A stretch of 64,000 nt of DNA. Origin: Synergistales bacterium. GTDB taxonomy: Bacteria > Synergistota > Synergistia > Synergistales > Aminiphilaceae. Location of the stretch: contig JAIPGA010000003.1 of NCBI GenBank assembly GCA_021736445.1, forward strand, positions 29,376-93,375, in the 5' to 3' direction. The notes beneath the pieces were generated by a model. The model ran no database searches, was not told the DNA's origin, and saw nothing but the letters and a program-made list of their open reading frames with translations. Of the stretch, positions 41,762 to 50,579 are shown piece after piece; position 1 is the stretch's first letter, and every line of letters starts with the position of its first letter. The position numbers and the translations under genes are program-made.

Positions 41762-41862
41762 ACCGTCTTCCTCTCCGGAGGCGGCGTCCCTTCTGTGTGC
41801 GGCGGGGCCTCACCCGGCTCCGCCGCCCCAAACCGTTCCGGCGACGCCGTCGCGCTCCTTTT

Positions 41863-42822
41863 TTAGATACTCAGCGAATCGACAAGGCCGAAGAGCTCCG
41901 GCGGGAGGTACTTCTTGGTCTCCCAGGCGGTGGAAAGCGCGCTGGACTGCATGGCCCCACAGATCGACCCCGCCATGACACCCCTCCGGCCGTCGCGCAG
42001 CTCCTCCACGGCGAAGGCACCGAGACGGGAGGCGAGGATGGCGTCCCGGGCCGTCGGCGCGCCGCCGCGCTGGATATGCCCCAGCACGGTGATCCGCGCG
42101 TCGTAGCCGGCGGTATCCTGGATCTGCGCCGCCAGATCGTGTGCCGGCATGACGCCTTCGGCGAGAATGATGAGGGAGTGGGTCTTCCCCCTTGTCTTGG
42201 CATAGTGCAGTTTATCACAGAGTTTGCCCATGCTGAAGGGCACCTCGGGGATCACCACATACTCCGCCCCGCTGGCCACACCCACATAGAGGGCCAGGAA
42301 GCCCGCCTCGCGCCCCATCACCTCCACGATAAAGAGCCGGTCGTGGCTGCTGGCCGTGTCGCGGAGATTCACCACCGCATGGAGCGCCGTGTTGGCGGCG
42401 GTGTCAAAGCCGATGGTCTCGTCGGTCCCGGCGATGTCGTTGTCGATGGTGGCCGGCACGCCCACCACGGGATAGCCCTTTTCGGCCAGCTTCGCCGCTC
42501 CTTTGAAGGAGCCGTCGCCGCCGATGACCACCAGACCGTCGATGTCCATCTTTTTCAACTGCTGGAGCCCCTCGTTGACGCCCTCGGGCTGCTTGAACCG
42601 TGCGCAGCGCGCCGTGCGGAGGATGGTGCCCCCGCGGTGGATGATCCCCCCCACGGAGCTCTTGGTCAGAGGGACCACGTCCCCTTCCAGGAGACCTTCG
42701 AATCCCCGCTGTACCCCCACGACCTCCACGCCGTGGTAGATCCCGGTGCGGGCGACGGCACGGACGGCGGCATTCATCCCCGGCGCGTCGCCGCCGCTGG
42801 TCAACACAGCTATGCGCTGCAT
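41863..42822 (-). CDS. pfkA: ATP-dependent 6-phosphofructokinase
   Basis: PfkA phosphorylates fructose 6-phosphate in glycolysis. The 319-residue protein has the N-terminal VLTSGGDAPGMNAAVRA, and the ATP-binding GGDGSFKGA with glycine at the position that favours ATP over pyrophosphate. The catalytic TIDNDI and the substrate-binding EVMGREAGFLAL and HIQRGG follow. The length is that of the bacterial allosteric type. GGGGGGAG precedes ATG 42822. It lies 38 bases after a secreted protein gene. Confidence 0.96.
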   Translation of the reverse strand: MQRIAVLTSGGDAPGMNAAVRAVARTGIYHGVEVVGVQRGFEGLLEGDVVPLTKSSVGGIIHRGGTILRTARCARFKQPEGVNEGLQQLKKMDIDGLVVIGGDGSFKGAAKLAEKGYPVVGVPATIDNDIAGTDETIGFDTAANTALHAVVNLRDTASSHDRLFIVEVMGREAGFLALYVGVASGAEYVVIPEVPFSMGKLCDKLHYAKTRGKTHSLIILAEGVMPAHDLAAQIQDTAGYDARITVLGHIQRGGAPTARDAILASRLGAFAVEELRDGRRGVMAGSICGAMQSSALSTAWETKKYLPPELFGLVDSLSI

Positions 42823-42860
42823 CGGGCTCCCCCCTTCACGACAGCATCCCCCACAGAGAT

Positions 42861-43637
42861 CTACGAACCCTTCTGCAGCTCGTCGAGACGCTGCTCGATC
42901 TGGTAGATCTCATCGTAGATCCCCTTCAGCTCCTGTTCCAGCTCCTTTTTCTTTTTGTTGAGCTTCTCCAGGCGCTTCAGCAGACGGTCCGTCTCCAGCT
43001 GCCGGGCGGCCTTGCCTTCAAAGAGCTTGGTCGGATCGTCGCGGTGAATGTCCCAGAGGAAGTCAACCGTTTTCCCCATTGTCGTAGAGTGGATATTCTT
43101 GTTGAGGACCAGTTTGGCCCGTTTGGCTCCCTCGAGATAGGACTCGCCGGTCTCCGGGTTATTCCGGGGGAAATACACATAGCCTTCCTGACTGTCATCG
43201 ATGGGGAAGTTGAAGCGCCCATCGACCTCGATGGGTTTCAGCTTCGTATTGTCAATCCACAATGCAAGCTGTCGCTTGAACGGAGCCAAATGGAGCGATG
43301 AACCACGAACCTTGAACTGGATACGCAGCGGAATCGTCTCTTCAAGCCGAAGGGTCTGGAAGAGCTCGTACTTGTAGGATTCCATCTCGTCCTCCGTCCA
43401 GAGGTGCTTCTCCGCCTCCTTCTGGACCAGTGCCTGGATGTACTCGCCGCTCATGTATGTGGCGGTGATATCCAACTCCTGGATATGGTCCGGCCCCACA
43501 AACTCCTGCTCCTTCTCCCACCTGCCGATGACCTGCTCGGGGTTCGCCGCTTCGGCAGCAGGCAACCATCCGCTCATCAGGGTCACCACGCCCAACAGAA
43601 GCGCGACTCCCGGTACGCTCCGAAAGAGCCTCAACAT
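42861..43637 (-). CDS. Secreted protein with C-terminal coiled coil, function unknown
   Basis: The 258-residue product from ATG 43637 (GGGAGGATGTTCT in front) has a signal peptide (residues 1-30). A mixed alpha/beta middle with WTEDEMESYKYELFQTLRLEE and a beta segment (YVYFPRNNPETGESYLEG) follow. A charged coiled coil covers about residues 205-256 (ETDRLLKRLEKLNKKKKELE and on). No family was recognised. It lies between the outer-membrane porin and pfkA and has a probable promoter of its own. Attachment to the envelope is inferred from the signal peptide only. Confidence 0.82.
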   Translation of the reverse strand: MLRLFRSVPGVALLLGVVTLMSGWLPAAEAANPEQVIGRWEKEQEFVGPDHIQELDITATYMSGEYIQALVQKEAEKHLWTEDEMESYKYELFQTLRLEETIPLRIQFKVRGSSLHLAPFKRQLALWIDNTKLKPIEVDGRFNFPIDDSQEGYVYFPRNNPETGESYLEGAKRAKLVLNKNIHSTTMGKTVDFLWDIHRDDPTKLFEGKAARQLETDRLLKRLEKLNKKKKELEQELKGIYDEIYQIEQRLDELQKGS

Positions 43638-43670
43638 AGAACATCCTCCCTCATTCTTGGAATCCCCACC

Positions 43671-43676
43671 ATTATA
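43671..43676 (-). promoter_or_regulatory. Probable -10 element of the coiled-coil protein-pfkA unit
   Basis: A perfect TATAAT on the minus strand, 33 bases upstream of the ATG and just past the porin terminator. The -35 position falls in the T run of the terminator and is not recognisable. Confidence 0.45.
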
Positions 43677-43688
43677 CAGAGAACGGCA

Positions 43689-43725
43689 CAAAAAAAAACG
43701 GGAGACCGAAGTCTCCCGTTTTTTT
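43689..43725 (-). terminator. Strong terminator of the SLH porin gene
   Basis: A perfect nine-pair stem (ACGGGAGAC/GTCTCCCGT) with a TTCG tetraloop on the minus strand is followed by a run of nine T. It also has a T run on the plus strand and could act both ways. Confidence 0.92.
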
Positions 43726-43737
43726 GTTCAGTATTAC

Positions 43738-45186
43738 TTAGAAGTAGACGCGGGTACGGAGGCGGACAACATTGTCGTCGGGCGTGCCGGCGGCATTGAT
43801 GGCATCACCGTAGTCCCAGTCGCCGTAGTAGAGCTCGAAGTACATGTTCGGCGTGTACCAGTACTTCATGCCTGCACCGAGGTTGGCGAGGTCGTAGTCG
43901 CCTGCGCGGTCGACCTCAATGCTGGCATACCGCTGGAAGGTGCTGAACTTGTCGGTCCACTGCTGGTTCAGATAGCCGTAGCCGTAGTTCCGGTCGAAAC
44001 CGGTGCTGCTGCCGCCGGTGGTGAAGACATCGTACGCGGCAGAGCTCACCCAACCGATCGGCTGGATATCGGTGGTGAAGTTTCCATCCATGTGGCCGTA
44101 CTCGAGCCAGGCGCTGGTGAACCGCAGCGTGTCCTGACCGACATCCAGGATCGCCTTGTAACCGGCGGGGCTGTCCTCGAAACCGGCAGGCATGGCACCA
44201 ATGTAGTCGATGTCCTTGACCATGTAGGCACCCTTCATCGCCACATCGGGCGTGAAGTTGACCGTGAAGTCGGCTTCCATCATATTCCACTGGTTCTCGG
44301 GATTGGCGCCGTCGGCAAGAGCGGCGTTCTCGTCGTCGTACTGACGTCCGCGGTACATGGCGGCGAAGCGCATCTTCTCGTTGATGTCGAAGTTGAAACG
44401 CAGGGCATAGTCATAGAGATCCTGCGCGCCTGCCGTGCCATCCTCGGTGTGGGTGACGTACAGGTTGGCGGTACCCAGACCGAAGTCCTTCGTAAAGAGG
44501 GCACCGTAGCGGGTGTTGTCGTCGAACCAGGTATCCCAGTCGTTGTAAAGACCGGCATTGCAGCCCCAGCACCAGTACATCTTACCGATGGTAGCCTCGA
44601 TGTCCCAGGGCATCTGGATGGTCACGTTGAAACGGGACCACGTTGCATCCTCGCCCGTAATCCGGCCGGTGAAGGTCACCTTGTCGTCCACATACTTGCG
44701 CATCCAGAGACGATAGCGCGTTCCTACGATGTCGGTGTCGCCTTCGGTGTAGGTGCCGTTCGCCTGATCGGCGAACTTCCAGTCGGAACGCAGCTCGCCC
44801 CAGAAAGTCCAGCCGCCGATGTCCTCTTCGAGTACGGCGACGCGCTCGTCGAGATCGTCAACCTTGACGCCCAGTGCGTCCAGCTCGTCCTTGAACTCGA
44901 CGACGAGCTTCTTGAGCATCTCGACGTCCTGCTTGCTCGCCTTGTCCATGTCAACGACGGCGAGGGCTCGGGCGACGATGGTGGCCATCTCGTAGCGGGT
45001 CATGGGCTGATTGCCGCGGAAGGTGCCGTCGGGATAGCCGTTGACAACGCCCTTGGCAGCCAGCTGGCTGATGGCGTCGTAGGCCCAGTGGTTCATGGGT
45101 ACGTCCATGAAGGGATTGGCCGCGAAGGCCGGGGCCGCAAAGGCCACGACCATGACTGCTGTGAGCAGTACAACAAGTTTCTTCAT
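43738..45186 (-). CDS. Outer-membrane porin with one SLH domain (OmpM-like)
   Basis: The 482-residue protein has a signal peptide (MKKLVVLLTAVMVVAFAAPAFA). One complete S-layer homology domain covers about 24-76 (NPFMDVPMNHWAYDAISQLA and on to TRYEMATIVARAL). A coiled coil spans about 80-115, and a beta-barrel rich in alternating aromatic residues ends in RTRVYF. The SLH part should bind secondary polymer or peptidoglycan, and the coiled coil should span the periplasm. This layout is typical of Synergistota, Negativicutes and Thermus-type diderms. ATG 45186 follows AGGGGG. A strong terminator marks a monocistronic, probably abundant mRNA. Confidence 0.92.
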   Translation of the reverse strand: MKKLVVLLTAVMVVAFAAPAFAANPFMDVPMNHWAYDAISQLAAKGVVNGYPDGTFRGNQPMTRYEMATIVARALAVVDMDKASKQDVEMLKKLVVEFKDELDALGVKVDDLDERVAVLEEDIGGWTFWGELRSDWKFADQANGTYTEGDTDIVGTRYRLWMRKYVDDKVTFTGRITGEDATWSRFNVTIQMPWDIEATIGKMYWCWGCNAGLYNDWDTWFDDNTRYGALFTKDFGLGTANLYVTHTEDGTAGAQDLYDYALRFNFDINEKMRFAAMYRGRQYDDENAALADGANPENQWNMMEADFTVNFTPDVAMKGAYMVKDIDYIGAMPAGFEDSPAGYKAILDVGQDTLRFTSAWLEYGHMDGNFTTDIQPIGWVSSAAYDVFTTGGSSTGFDRNYGYGYLNQQWTDKFSTFQRYASIEVDRAGDYDLANLGAGMKYWYTPNMYFELYYGDWDYGDAINAAGTPDDNVVRLRTRVYF

Positions 45187-45579
45187 AATGTGTAACCCCC
45201 TTGTTCTGTATGTACGGCCTGCTGCTTCCCTGGGGGCACCTATGGAAGTCTCCACGTTTCCTTCCACTCGCCCTCTGTGGTCGCATGCCAGGTCCGTCTT
45301 CCTGATACCGCTCGCCCGTGTTGGCTGGGGGTCACTGCACCTCCTTTCCTGCCTTCGGGGGTCACAGCGGTGTTGGAAGCCTTGTCAAGATGCGTTGTCT
45401 CTCGCACTATCCGTATGGTATCCGTAAAATAGCGGGCACACAATAAGCCAAAAGACCCAATTCCATGCTGTCTTGCGGCTTCCTTCCCGTTCCCCGCTCC
45501 AGCATCGCCTATCCTACCATCTCCGCGCCTCCGTGCATACCTGGATTGGCCGCGATCCTTCCTGTCAGCACGGAGACCG
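45187..45579. other. Intergenic region upstream of the SLH porin
   Basis: This 393-base stretch holds no conserved gene that I can recognise. Minus-strand candidates for a porin promoter are weak (TTGTGT-17-TACCAT near 45400-45430, and a TTGACA at 45383-45388 without a matching -10). It therefore seems to include a long 5' leader. A GTGACCCCC repeat occurs twice about 30 bases apart. Near hldE, CTCCGTGC and GCACGGAG could pair across about 31 bases. Confidence 0.5.
45240..45335 (-). CDS. Possible 31-residue leader ORF upstream of the porin
   Basis: GTG 45335 is four bases after AAAGGAGG and opens a 31-codon frame ending 53 bases before the porin start. The peptide is polar with four tryptophans and no signal sequence. 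The strong ribosome-binding site is the only support; it may not be translated. Confidence 0.25.
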   Translation of the reverse strand: MTPSQHGRAVSGRRTWHATTEGEWKETWRLP

Positions 45580-47046
45580 CTACCGGCGCGACCGGATCCG
45601 CTCCACCAGGTCGGTGGTGGAGTGGTCCTGCACGAAGGGGACGATCTCCACACTGTCGGCGCTCTCCGCCCCGGCCACCTCGTCGGGTCTGTAGTCGCCC
45701 CCCTTGACGAGCACATCGGGACGCAGCCGCCGCACCAGCTCGGCGGGGGTGTCCCCGTCGAAGACCACCACCATATCCACCGCAGCAAGCGCCGAGAGCA
45801 CCTTGACCCGCGACTGCTGGTCCTGCAGCGGACGGTCCGGCCCCTTGAGCCGCCGTACCGAGCTGTCGCTGTTGACGGCCACCACAAGCCGGTCGGCCAT
45901 CCTCCGGGCCTCGGCAAGGCAGTCGATGTGTCCGGGGTGGAGCAGATCGAAACAGCCGTTGGTGAAGGCCACCCGGAAGCCGCACCGCCGCCAGCGCTGC
46001 ACCTGTCCCAGGGCATCGTCCCAGTCGGCGGCCACGGCGGCGGAGAAGGGTTCCGTCAGACGGCCCTCCTCGGGATGGACACGGAGTTCACGTTTGAGCT
46101 CCTCAGCGCTGACGGCGTAGGTGCCGGCCTTGCCCACCACGATACCGGCGGCCCGGTTGGCCGCCAGCATGGCGACGGAGAGATCCCGCCCCGCCCCGAG
46201 GGCGCCGGCCATGACGGCGGCGACGGTGTCGCCGGCACCGGAGACATCGGAGATCTCCCTTGCTTCGGTGTGCCGGTGCTGCGCTCCCTCGGGCCCGATG
46301 AGGCTCATCCCGGCGCCGGAGCGTGTGACCAGCAGGCGGGAGAGGTCGTACCGCTCCCGCACCAGCTCCCCCGTGGCGGCCACGGCGCTGTCGTCGTTGG
46401 GCACTGCGTCTCCGGCGGCCAGGGAGAGCTCACCCAGGTTGGGGGTCACCATGGCGGCGCCGCGGTAGCGCTCCCAGTCCTCCCCCTTGGGGTCCACCAG
46501 AACGGGGATGCCCCGTCCGCGACACTGCTCGATCACCAGAGGGCAGAGCGCGTCGTCACAGAGGCCCTTGCCGTAGTCGGAGAGCACCACAACGGCCACG
46601 CCGGCGAAGAGGCGGGACAGGGAGGCCGCGAAGGATTCCATCTGTCCTGCGGCGAGACCCCGGCGCTCTTCCACATCCATACGCACCAGATGCTGGGTGG
46701 CGGCCAGCACCCTGGTCTTGCGCGTCGTCGGCCCCGGCGCGGCGTACAGTCCGCTGCTGTCGATCCCCGCTTCGTCCAGGAGGGTGCGGAGCACCCCACC
46801 GGGTTCGTCGTCGCCCACCAGCCCGGCCAGCGAGACCGAACAGCCCAGCCGGGCGAGGTTGAACGCCACATTCCCTGCGCCGCCGGGCACGTGGTGCTCC
46901 CCGTCGATCCGCACCACCGGCACGGGGGCCTCCGGAGAGATGCGCCCTGCGGTCCCCTGGTAGTAGGTGTCGAGCATCACGTCGCCGATCACCAGCACCG
47001 GCAGCCCCTGGATGCTCTCGATGATCTGGAATGCTTCAGCCGGCAT
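45580..47046 (-). CDS. hldE: Bifunctional HldE: heptose 7-phosphate kinase and heptose 1-phosphate adenylyltransferase
   Basis: HldE makes ADP-heptose for the LPS inner core. The 488-residue protein joins a ribokinase-type domain (about 1-325, with GGAGNVAFNLARLG and the catalytic SGAGDTVAAV) to a cytidylyltransferase-fold domain. The latter (about 345-488) has the nucleotide-binding NGCFDLLHPGHID. Both active sites look complete. ATG 47046 has a weak ribosome-binding site, so coupling to the upstream gene 17 bases away is likely. It is the last gene of the envelope cluster. HldD and GmhA/GmhB are not in the window. Confidence 0.95.
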   Translation of the reverse strand: MPAEAFQIIESIQGLPVLVIGDVMLDTYYQGTAGRISPEAPVPVVRIDGEHHVPGGAGNVAFNLARLGCSVSLAGLVGDDEPGGVLRTLLDEAGIDSSGLYAAPGPTTRKTRVLAATQHLVRMDVEERRGLAAGQMESFAASLSRLFAGVAVVVLSDYGKGLCDDALCPLVIEQCRGRGIPVLVDPKGEDWERYRGAAMVTPNLGELSLAAGDAVPNDDSAVAATGELVRERYDLSRLLVTRSGAGMSLIGPEGAQHRHTEAREISDVSGAGDTVAAVMAGALGAGRDLSVAMLAANRAAGIVVGKAGTYAVSAEELKRELRVHPEEGRLTEPFSAAVAADWDDALGQVQRWRRCGFRVAFTNGCFDLLHPGHIDCLAEARRMADRLVVAVNSDSSVRRLKGPDRPLQDQQSRVKVLSALAAVDMVVVFDGDTPAELVRRLRPDVLVKGGDYRPDEVAGAESADSVEIVPFVQDHSTTDLVERIRSRR

Positions 47047-47063
47047 CGCCAGGCACCAGTCGC

Positions 47064-48230
47064 CTACAGCAGGCTTTCCCGCAGGATGGCCATGCAGGCC
47101 TCCAGGGAAACCTCGCGGGGGTTGCCCGAGATGGCCTCTTCGTTCTCCATGGCCATCCTCGCCACCTCCTGGAGCGCCTCGTCGTCGGGTTCGATATCCA
47201 GCTCCTCCAGTCCTGCAGGGAGATCCAGATCCATCACCAGTTCCTCCAGTGCTTCGGAGCAGGCGAGGGCCTGATCGCGCAGGGGTCCTTCGTCGATCCC
47301 GCTCTCCAGCATATCGGCTGTCAGGGCGTACTGCTCCGGTGCGGCATGGGTGTTGAACTCCGTCACGATGGGGAGCATCACCGCAAGGGCGATGCCGTGC
47401 CGGAGCTGGTATCTGGTCTCCAGGGCCTGGGCCAGCGCCGAGGCCAGGCCGGGGCTGCTGTTGGCGGCGGCCAGACCGGCGTAGTAGGCGGCGAGCAGCA
47501 TCTCGGTTCTGGCTTCCATATCGTCGGGGCTGCAGTAGCTCGCCCGGAGGTTCCGGGCGAACCGCCCCAGGGCCTCTTCGGCAAAGACGTCGCTGAAGAC
47601 GGTGGCGTACTTGCTGCCGTAGGCCTCGATGGCGTTGGCCAGGGCGCTCATGCCGGTAGAGGCGGTAAGCTCCGGCGAGAGGGAGACCAGCAGATCCGGA
47701 TCCAGCAGCGTGTAGGCCGGCAGCAGACTGCTGTCGGTGATGCTCTTTTTCTTGCCGTCGCTCTGCCGCACCAGACGGGCCGTCGGCGAGGCCTCGGCGC
47801 CCGAGCCGGCGGTCGTGGGGATCATGACGGTGGGCACACCCGGGTTGGGCAGAAGGTTGCGACCGTAGTAGGCGGACGCAGACCCTTCGTTGGTGAGCAG
47901 CACACTCACCACCTTGGCCACATCGAGACAGCTGCCGCCGCCCAGACCCAGGACCAGCCGGCAGTCGTTCTCCCGTGCCAGCTCGGCGACGGCGTCGGTG
48001 CTCTCCGTCGTTGGGGCGGCCTTGACGCCGGAATAGACACAGCAGTCGGCGCCGGTTTCCTCGACGATCCCGACAAGCTGGTCGGCGGTGCCAAGCTCCT
48101 CCATCGAACTGTTGGTCACCAGTACAGTGCGTTCTACCCCCAGGGTACGGACAATGCGGGCCGTCTGCTGCAGGGCCCCCTGTCCGAAGGTCACCTTTCC
48201 GGGGACGGTCATCTCCATAAACATCGGCAT
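47064..48230 (-). CDS. Iron-ADH-fold protein lacking most metal ligands
   Basis: The 388-residue product has the iron-containing alcohol dehydrogenase fold: NAD motif LGLGGGSCLDVAK (94-106), IPTTAGSGAEAS, and the helical C-terminal half. Family members oxidise or reduce alcohols with Fe or Zn held by one Asp and three His. Here serine 195 and asparagine 199 replace the Asp and first His in GMSALANAIEAY, and serine 264 replaces the second His. Only histidine 278 remains. Activity is therefore doubtful or metal-independent. ATG 48230 follows AAAGGAGGAGT. It lies between waaA and hldE, so a role in Kdo or core-sugar chemistry is inferred. Confidence 0.85.
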   Translation of the reverse strand: MPMFMEMTVPGKVTFGQGALQQTARIVRTLGVERTVLVTNSSMEELGTADQLVGIVEETGADCCVYSGVKAAPTTESTDAVAELARENDCRLVLGLGGGSCLDVAKVVSVLLTNEGSASAYYGRNLLPNPGVPTVMIPTTAGSGAEASPTARLVRQSDGKKKSITDSSLLPAYTLLDPDLLVSLSPELTASTGMSALANAIEAYGSKYATVFSDVFAEEALGRFARNLRASYCSPDDMEARTEMLLAAYYAGLAAANSSPGLASALAQALETRYQLRHGIALAVMLPIVTEFNTHAAPEQYALTADMLESGIDEGPLRDQALACSEALEELVMDLDLPAGLEELDIEPDDEALQEVARMAMENEEAISGNPREVSLEACMAILRESLL

Positions 48231-48279
48231 ACTCCTCCTTTGTGATGCTGCCGGCCCGCTGTCCAGGGACATCCGTCGC

Positions 48280-49572
48280 CTACAGCCGGGGCCGCTCTCT
48301 CTCAAGACACTCCGCAATCATCCGCCAGGCGGCCGTGGCCGCCCCGCCGATAGCGCTAACATACTCCATCGCCCTCTTGCCTGCAACGGTGGAAGACTCC
48401 CCGGCGGCAAAGATCTCCATCGCACCGGCCAGATCGGCGCTGTCCGAAACCGTCCAGGCGGCGCCGAGCTCGTCAAGCCGCCGGGTGTGCTCGGCGAAAT
48501 TGGCCATGTTCGGCCCGTGGACCGCGGGCACCCCCCAGACAGCGGGCTCCAGGATGTTCTGCCCCTGCCGGGGCGGGACAAGGCTGCCGCCGATGAAGGC
48601 GCCGCAGGCCAGGGAGTAGAGCCCGAAGAGGACGCCTACCTGGTCCGCCACCAGGATCTCCCAGCCCGGTGTCATCCTGGAAAGGAGCCGGGCCGTCCCG
48701 CAGGCACGGGCCTGCTCCAGGACACCCTCAGCCCGTTCGGGGTGACGGGGCACCAGCACCAGTCTGGCATCGCTCCGCCTTGCCTTGAGCGATGCAAAGG
48801 CATCGAGCACCACAGCGTCTTCTCCGGGATGGGTGCTCCCGGCGACGAACAGCGGCCCCGGGCCGGCCGTCCTGCGCACGCCCAGGATCTCCGGGCTGCT
48901 CCGCGCCGCCTCCCGGCGGTTGAGGATCGCCTCCACCTTGCAGTCGCCGGTGACGTGCACCCGTTCCGGCGGCGCGCCCAGCTGGAGAAAGCGCTCCCGA
49001 TCCAGGGAAGAACGCACCATCAGCAGGGTAAAGCTCTCCAGCAGCCGCGCCACAAAGGGCCTGCACCGCCGGTAGCGGGCAAAGCCGGCGTCGCTCATCC
49101 TGCCGTTGGCCATGAAGGCGGGGATACCGGCCCGCTGGAGGCGTTGCAGGAGATGGGGCCAGATCTCGGTTTCCATCGCCACATAACAGCGGGGCTGCAG
49201 CGCCGCAAGCGCGCGGTCCACGATCCGGGGGACATCCCAGGGGTAGTAGATGTGGCGGTCCATCGTCCCTGCGGACAGGGTTTCGGCCATCCGTTTCCCT
49301 GTGGGCGTGGTGGTGGAGAGCAGCAGCGGCGGGGCGCCCCCGGCCCTGGCGGCGGCGAGCAGCGGCGCCGCCGCCTGCACCTCCCCGACGGAAACGGCGT
49401 GCACCCACAGGGGGTGTTTTCCGCCCAGGCGCCGCACGTCTTCGTCGTAGAATCCCCGCCGCTCCGCCAGGCCGATACGGTAGCGGCGGGCCAGCCAGGG
49501 GTAGGCCAGGGTATACGCCACCGGTACCGCCGTCCGGTAGAGCACACCACAGGCGCCGGAGCGGAGCCCCAC
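48280..49572 (-). CDS. waaA: 3-deoxy-D-manno-octulosonic acid transferase (Kdo transferase)
   Basis: WaaA adds Kdo to the lipid IVA precursor at the inner face of the inner membrane. The 430-residue GT-B protein has an N-terminal membrane anchor (about 8-26), WVHAVSVGEVQAAAPLL and METEIWPHLL. The C-terminal donor-binding GSTHPGED and GGSLVPPRQGQNILEPA complete it. The glutamate in VHAVSVGE is the catalytic base in characterised homologues. The start is GTG 49572, coupled to the kdsD stop. Number of Kdo units added cannot be predicted. Confidence 0.95.
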   Translation of the reverse strand: MGLRSGACGVLYRTAVPVAYTLAYPWLARRYRIGLAERRGFYDEDVRRLGGKHPLWVHAVSVGEVQAAAPLLAAARAGGAPPLLLSTTTPTGKRMAETLSAGTMDRHIYYPWDVPRIVDRALAALQPRCYVAMETEIWPHLLQRLQRAGIPAFMANGRMSDAGFARYRRCRPFVARLLESFTLLMVRSSLDRERFLQLGAPPERVHVTGDCKVEAILNRREAARSSPEILGVRRTAGPGPLFVAGSTHPGEDAVVLDAFASLKARRSDARLVLVPRHPERAEGVLEQARACGTARLLSRMTPGWEILVADQVGVLFGLYSLACGAFIGGSLVPPRQGQNILEPAVWGVPAVHGPNMANFAEHTRRLDELGAAWTVSDSADLAGAMEIFAAGESSTVAGKRAMEYVSAIGGAATAAWRMIAECLERERPRL

Positions 49573-50579
49573 TAGGCGACCCCCGCTTCCAGCAGCGCGT
49601 GGAGATGGAGGATGCCCACCAGACGCCCCTCCTCCATCACCAGCAGCACGGTGATCTTCTTTTTGTTCATGGCCAGCACCGCCTCGGCGGCCAGCCGATC
49701 CGGCCCGATGGTGGCGGGCGCCAGGGTCATCACCTCGTGCATGGGCAGGGAGAGCGCCTCGTTGCCGCGGTCTTCCATGAGACGCCGGAGATCGCCGTCG
49801 GTGAAGACACCGCGCAGCGTCTCCTGGTCGTCAAGCACGGCGGTGGCGCCGTAGCCCTTGCTGGTGATCTCGAAGAGCGCCTCCCGCACCTGGGCGGATG
49901 CCCGCACCACAGGGAGCCGCTCCCCGCCGCCCATCAGGTCGGCCACCCGCAGCAGCAGCCGCCGGCCCAGAGCGCCGCCGGGATGGAAGAGGGCGAAGTC
50001 CTCCTGTCGGAGTCCCAGGAGCTCCGTGGCCATCCCGGCCAGGGCGTCGCCCAGAGCGAGCTGCAGGGTGGTGCTGCTGGTGGGGGCCAGGCCCAGGGGG
50101 TCGGCCTCGCGGGAGACGGAGCAGTCCAGCACCACGTCGGCGTCCCTGGCGAGACGGGACCGCAGGCCGCCGGTCATGGCGATCACCGGGGCTCCCAGGC
50201 GCCGGAAGTAGGGGAGCAGCTCCAGCACCTCCCGGGTCTCGCCGCTCTGGCTGAGGAAAAAGCCTACATCTTCCCTGCAGACCATCCCCAGGTCGCCGTG
50301 GGAGCCCTCGGCGGCATGGAGAAAGACCGCCGGCGTTCCCAGGGAGGCAAAGGTGGCGGCGATCTTCCTGGCGATGAGGCCCGACTTGCCCATGCCGGTG
50401 ACCACCAGTCTCCCCCGGCACTGGTGGACGTATCGGGCGGCCTCCACCATTTCGTCGCCGATCCGTCTGGAGGCCCTGTGGAGCTCCCGGGCCTCCTGGG
50501 AGAGCACCTTGACTCCCACGTCCAGGAGGCTCTCCGGGGCGATCTGGTTGCCTTCCCGTTCTCTCGGCAGTGGCGTCAT
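49572..50579 (-). CDS. kdsD: Arabinose-5-phosphate isomerase (KdsD/KpsF/GutQ)
   Basis: KdsD converts ribulose 5-phosphate to arabinose 5-phosphate, the first Kdo precursor. The 335-residue protein has a SIS domain (about 40-180; VVTGMGKSGLIARKIAATFAS, FLHAAEGSHGDLGM, LSQSGETREV, PTSSTTLQLALGDALA). Two CBS motifs follow (about 205-335). ATG 50579 lies nine bases after GGAGG and overlaps the kdsA stop by four bases. A longer upstream frame lies inside kdsA and is rejected. Confidence 0.96.
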   Translation of the reverse strand: MTPLPREREGNQIAPESLLDVGVKVLSQEARELHRASRRIGDEMVEAARYVHQCRGRLVVTGMGKSGLIARKIAATFASLGTPAVFLHAAEGSHGDLGMVCREDVGFFLSQSGETREVLELLPYFRRLGAPVIAMTGGLRSRLARDADVVLDCSVSREADPLGLAPTSSTTLQLALGDALAGMATELLGLRQEDFALFHPGGALGRRLLLRVADLMGGGERLPVVRASAQVREALFEITSKGYGATAVLDDQETLRGVFTDGDLRRLMEDRGNEALSLPMHEVMTLAPATIGPDRLAAEAVLAMNKKKITVLLVMEEGRLVGILHLHALLEAGVA

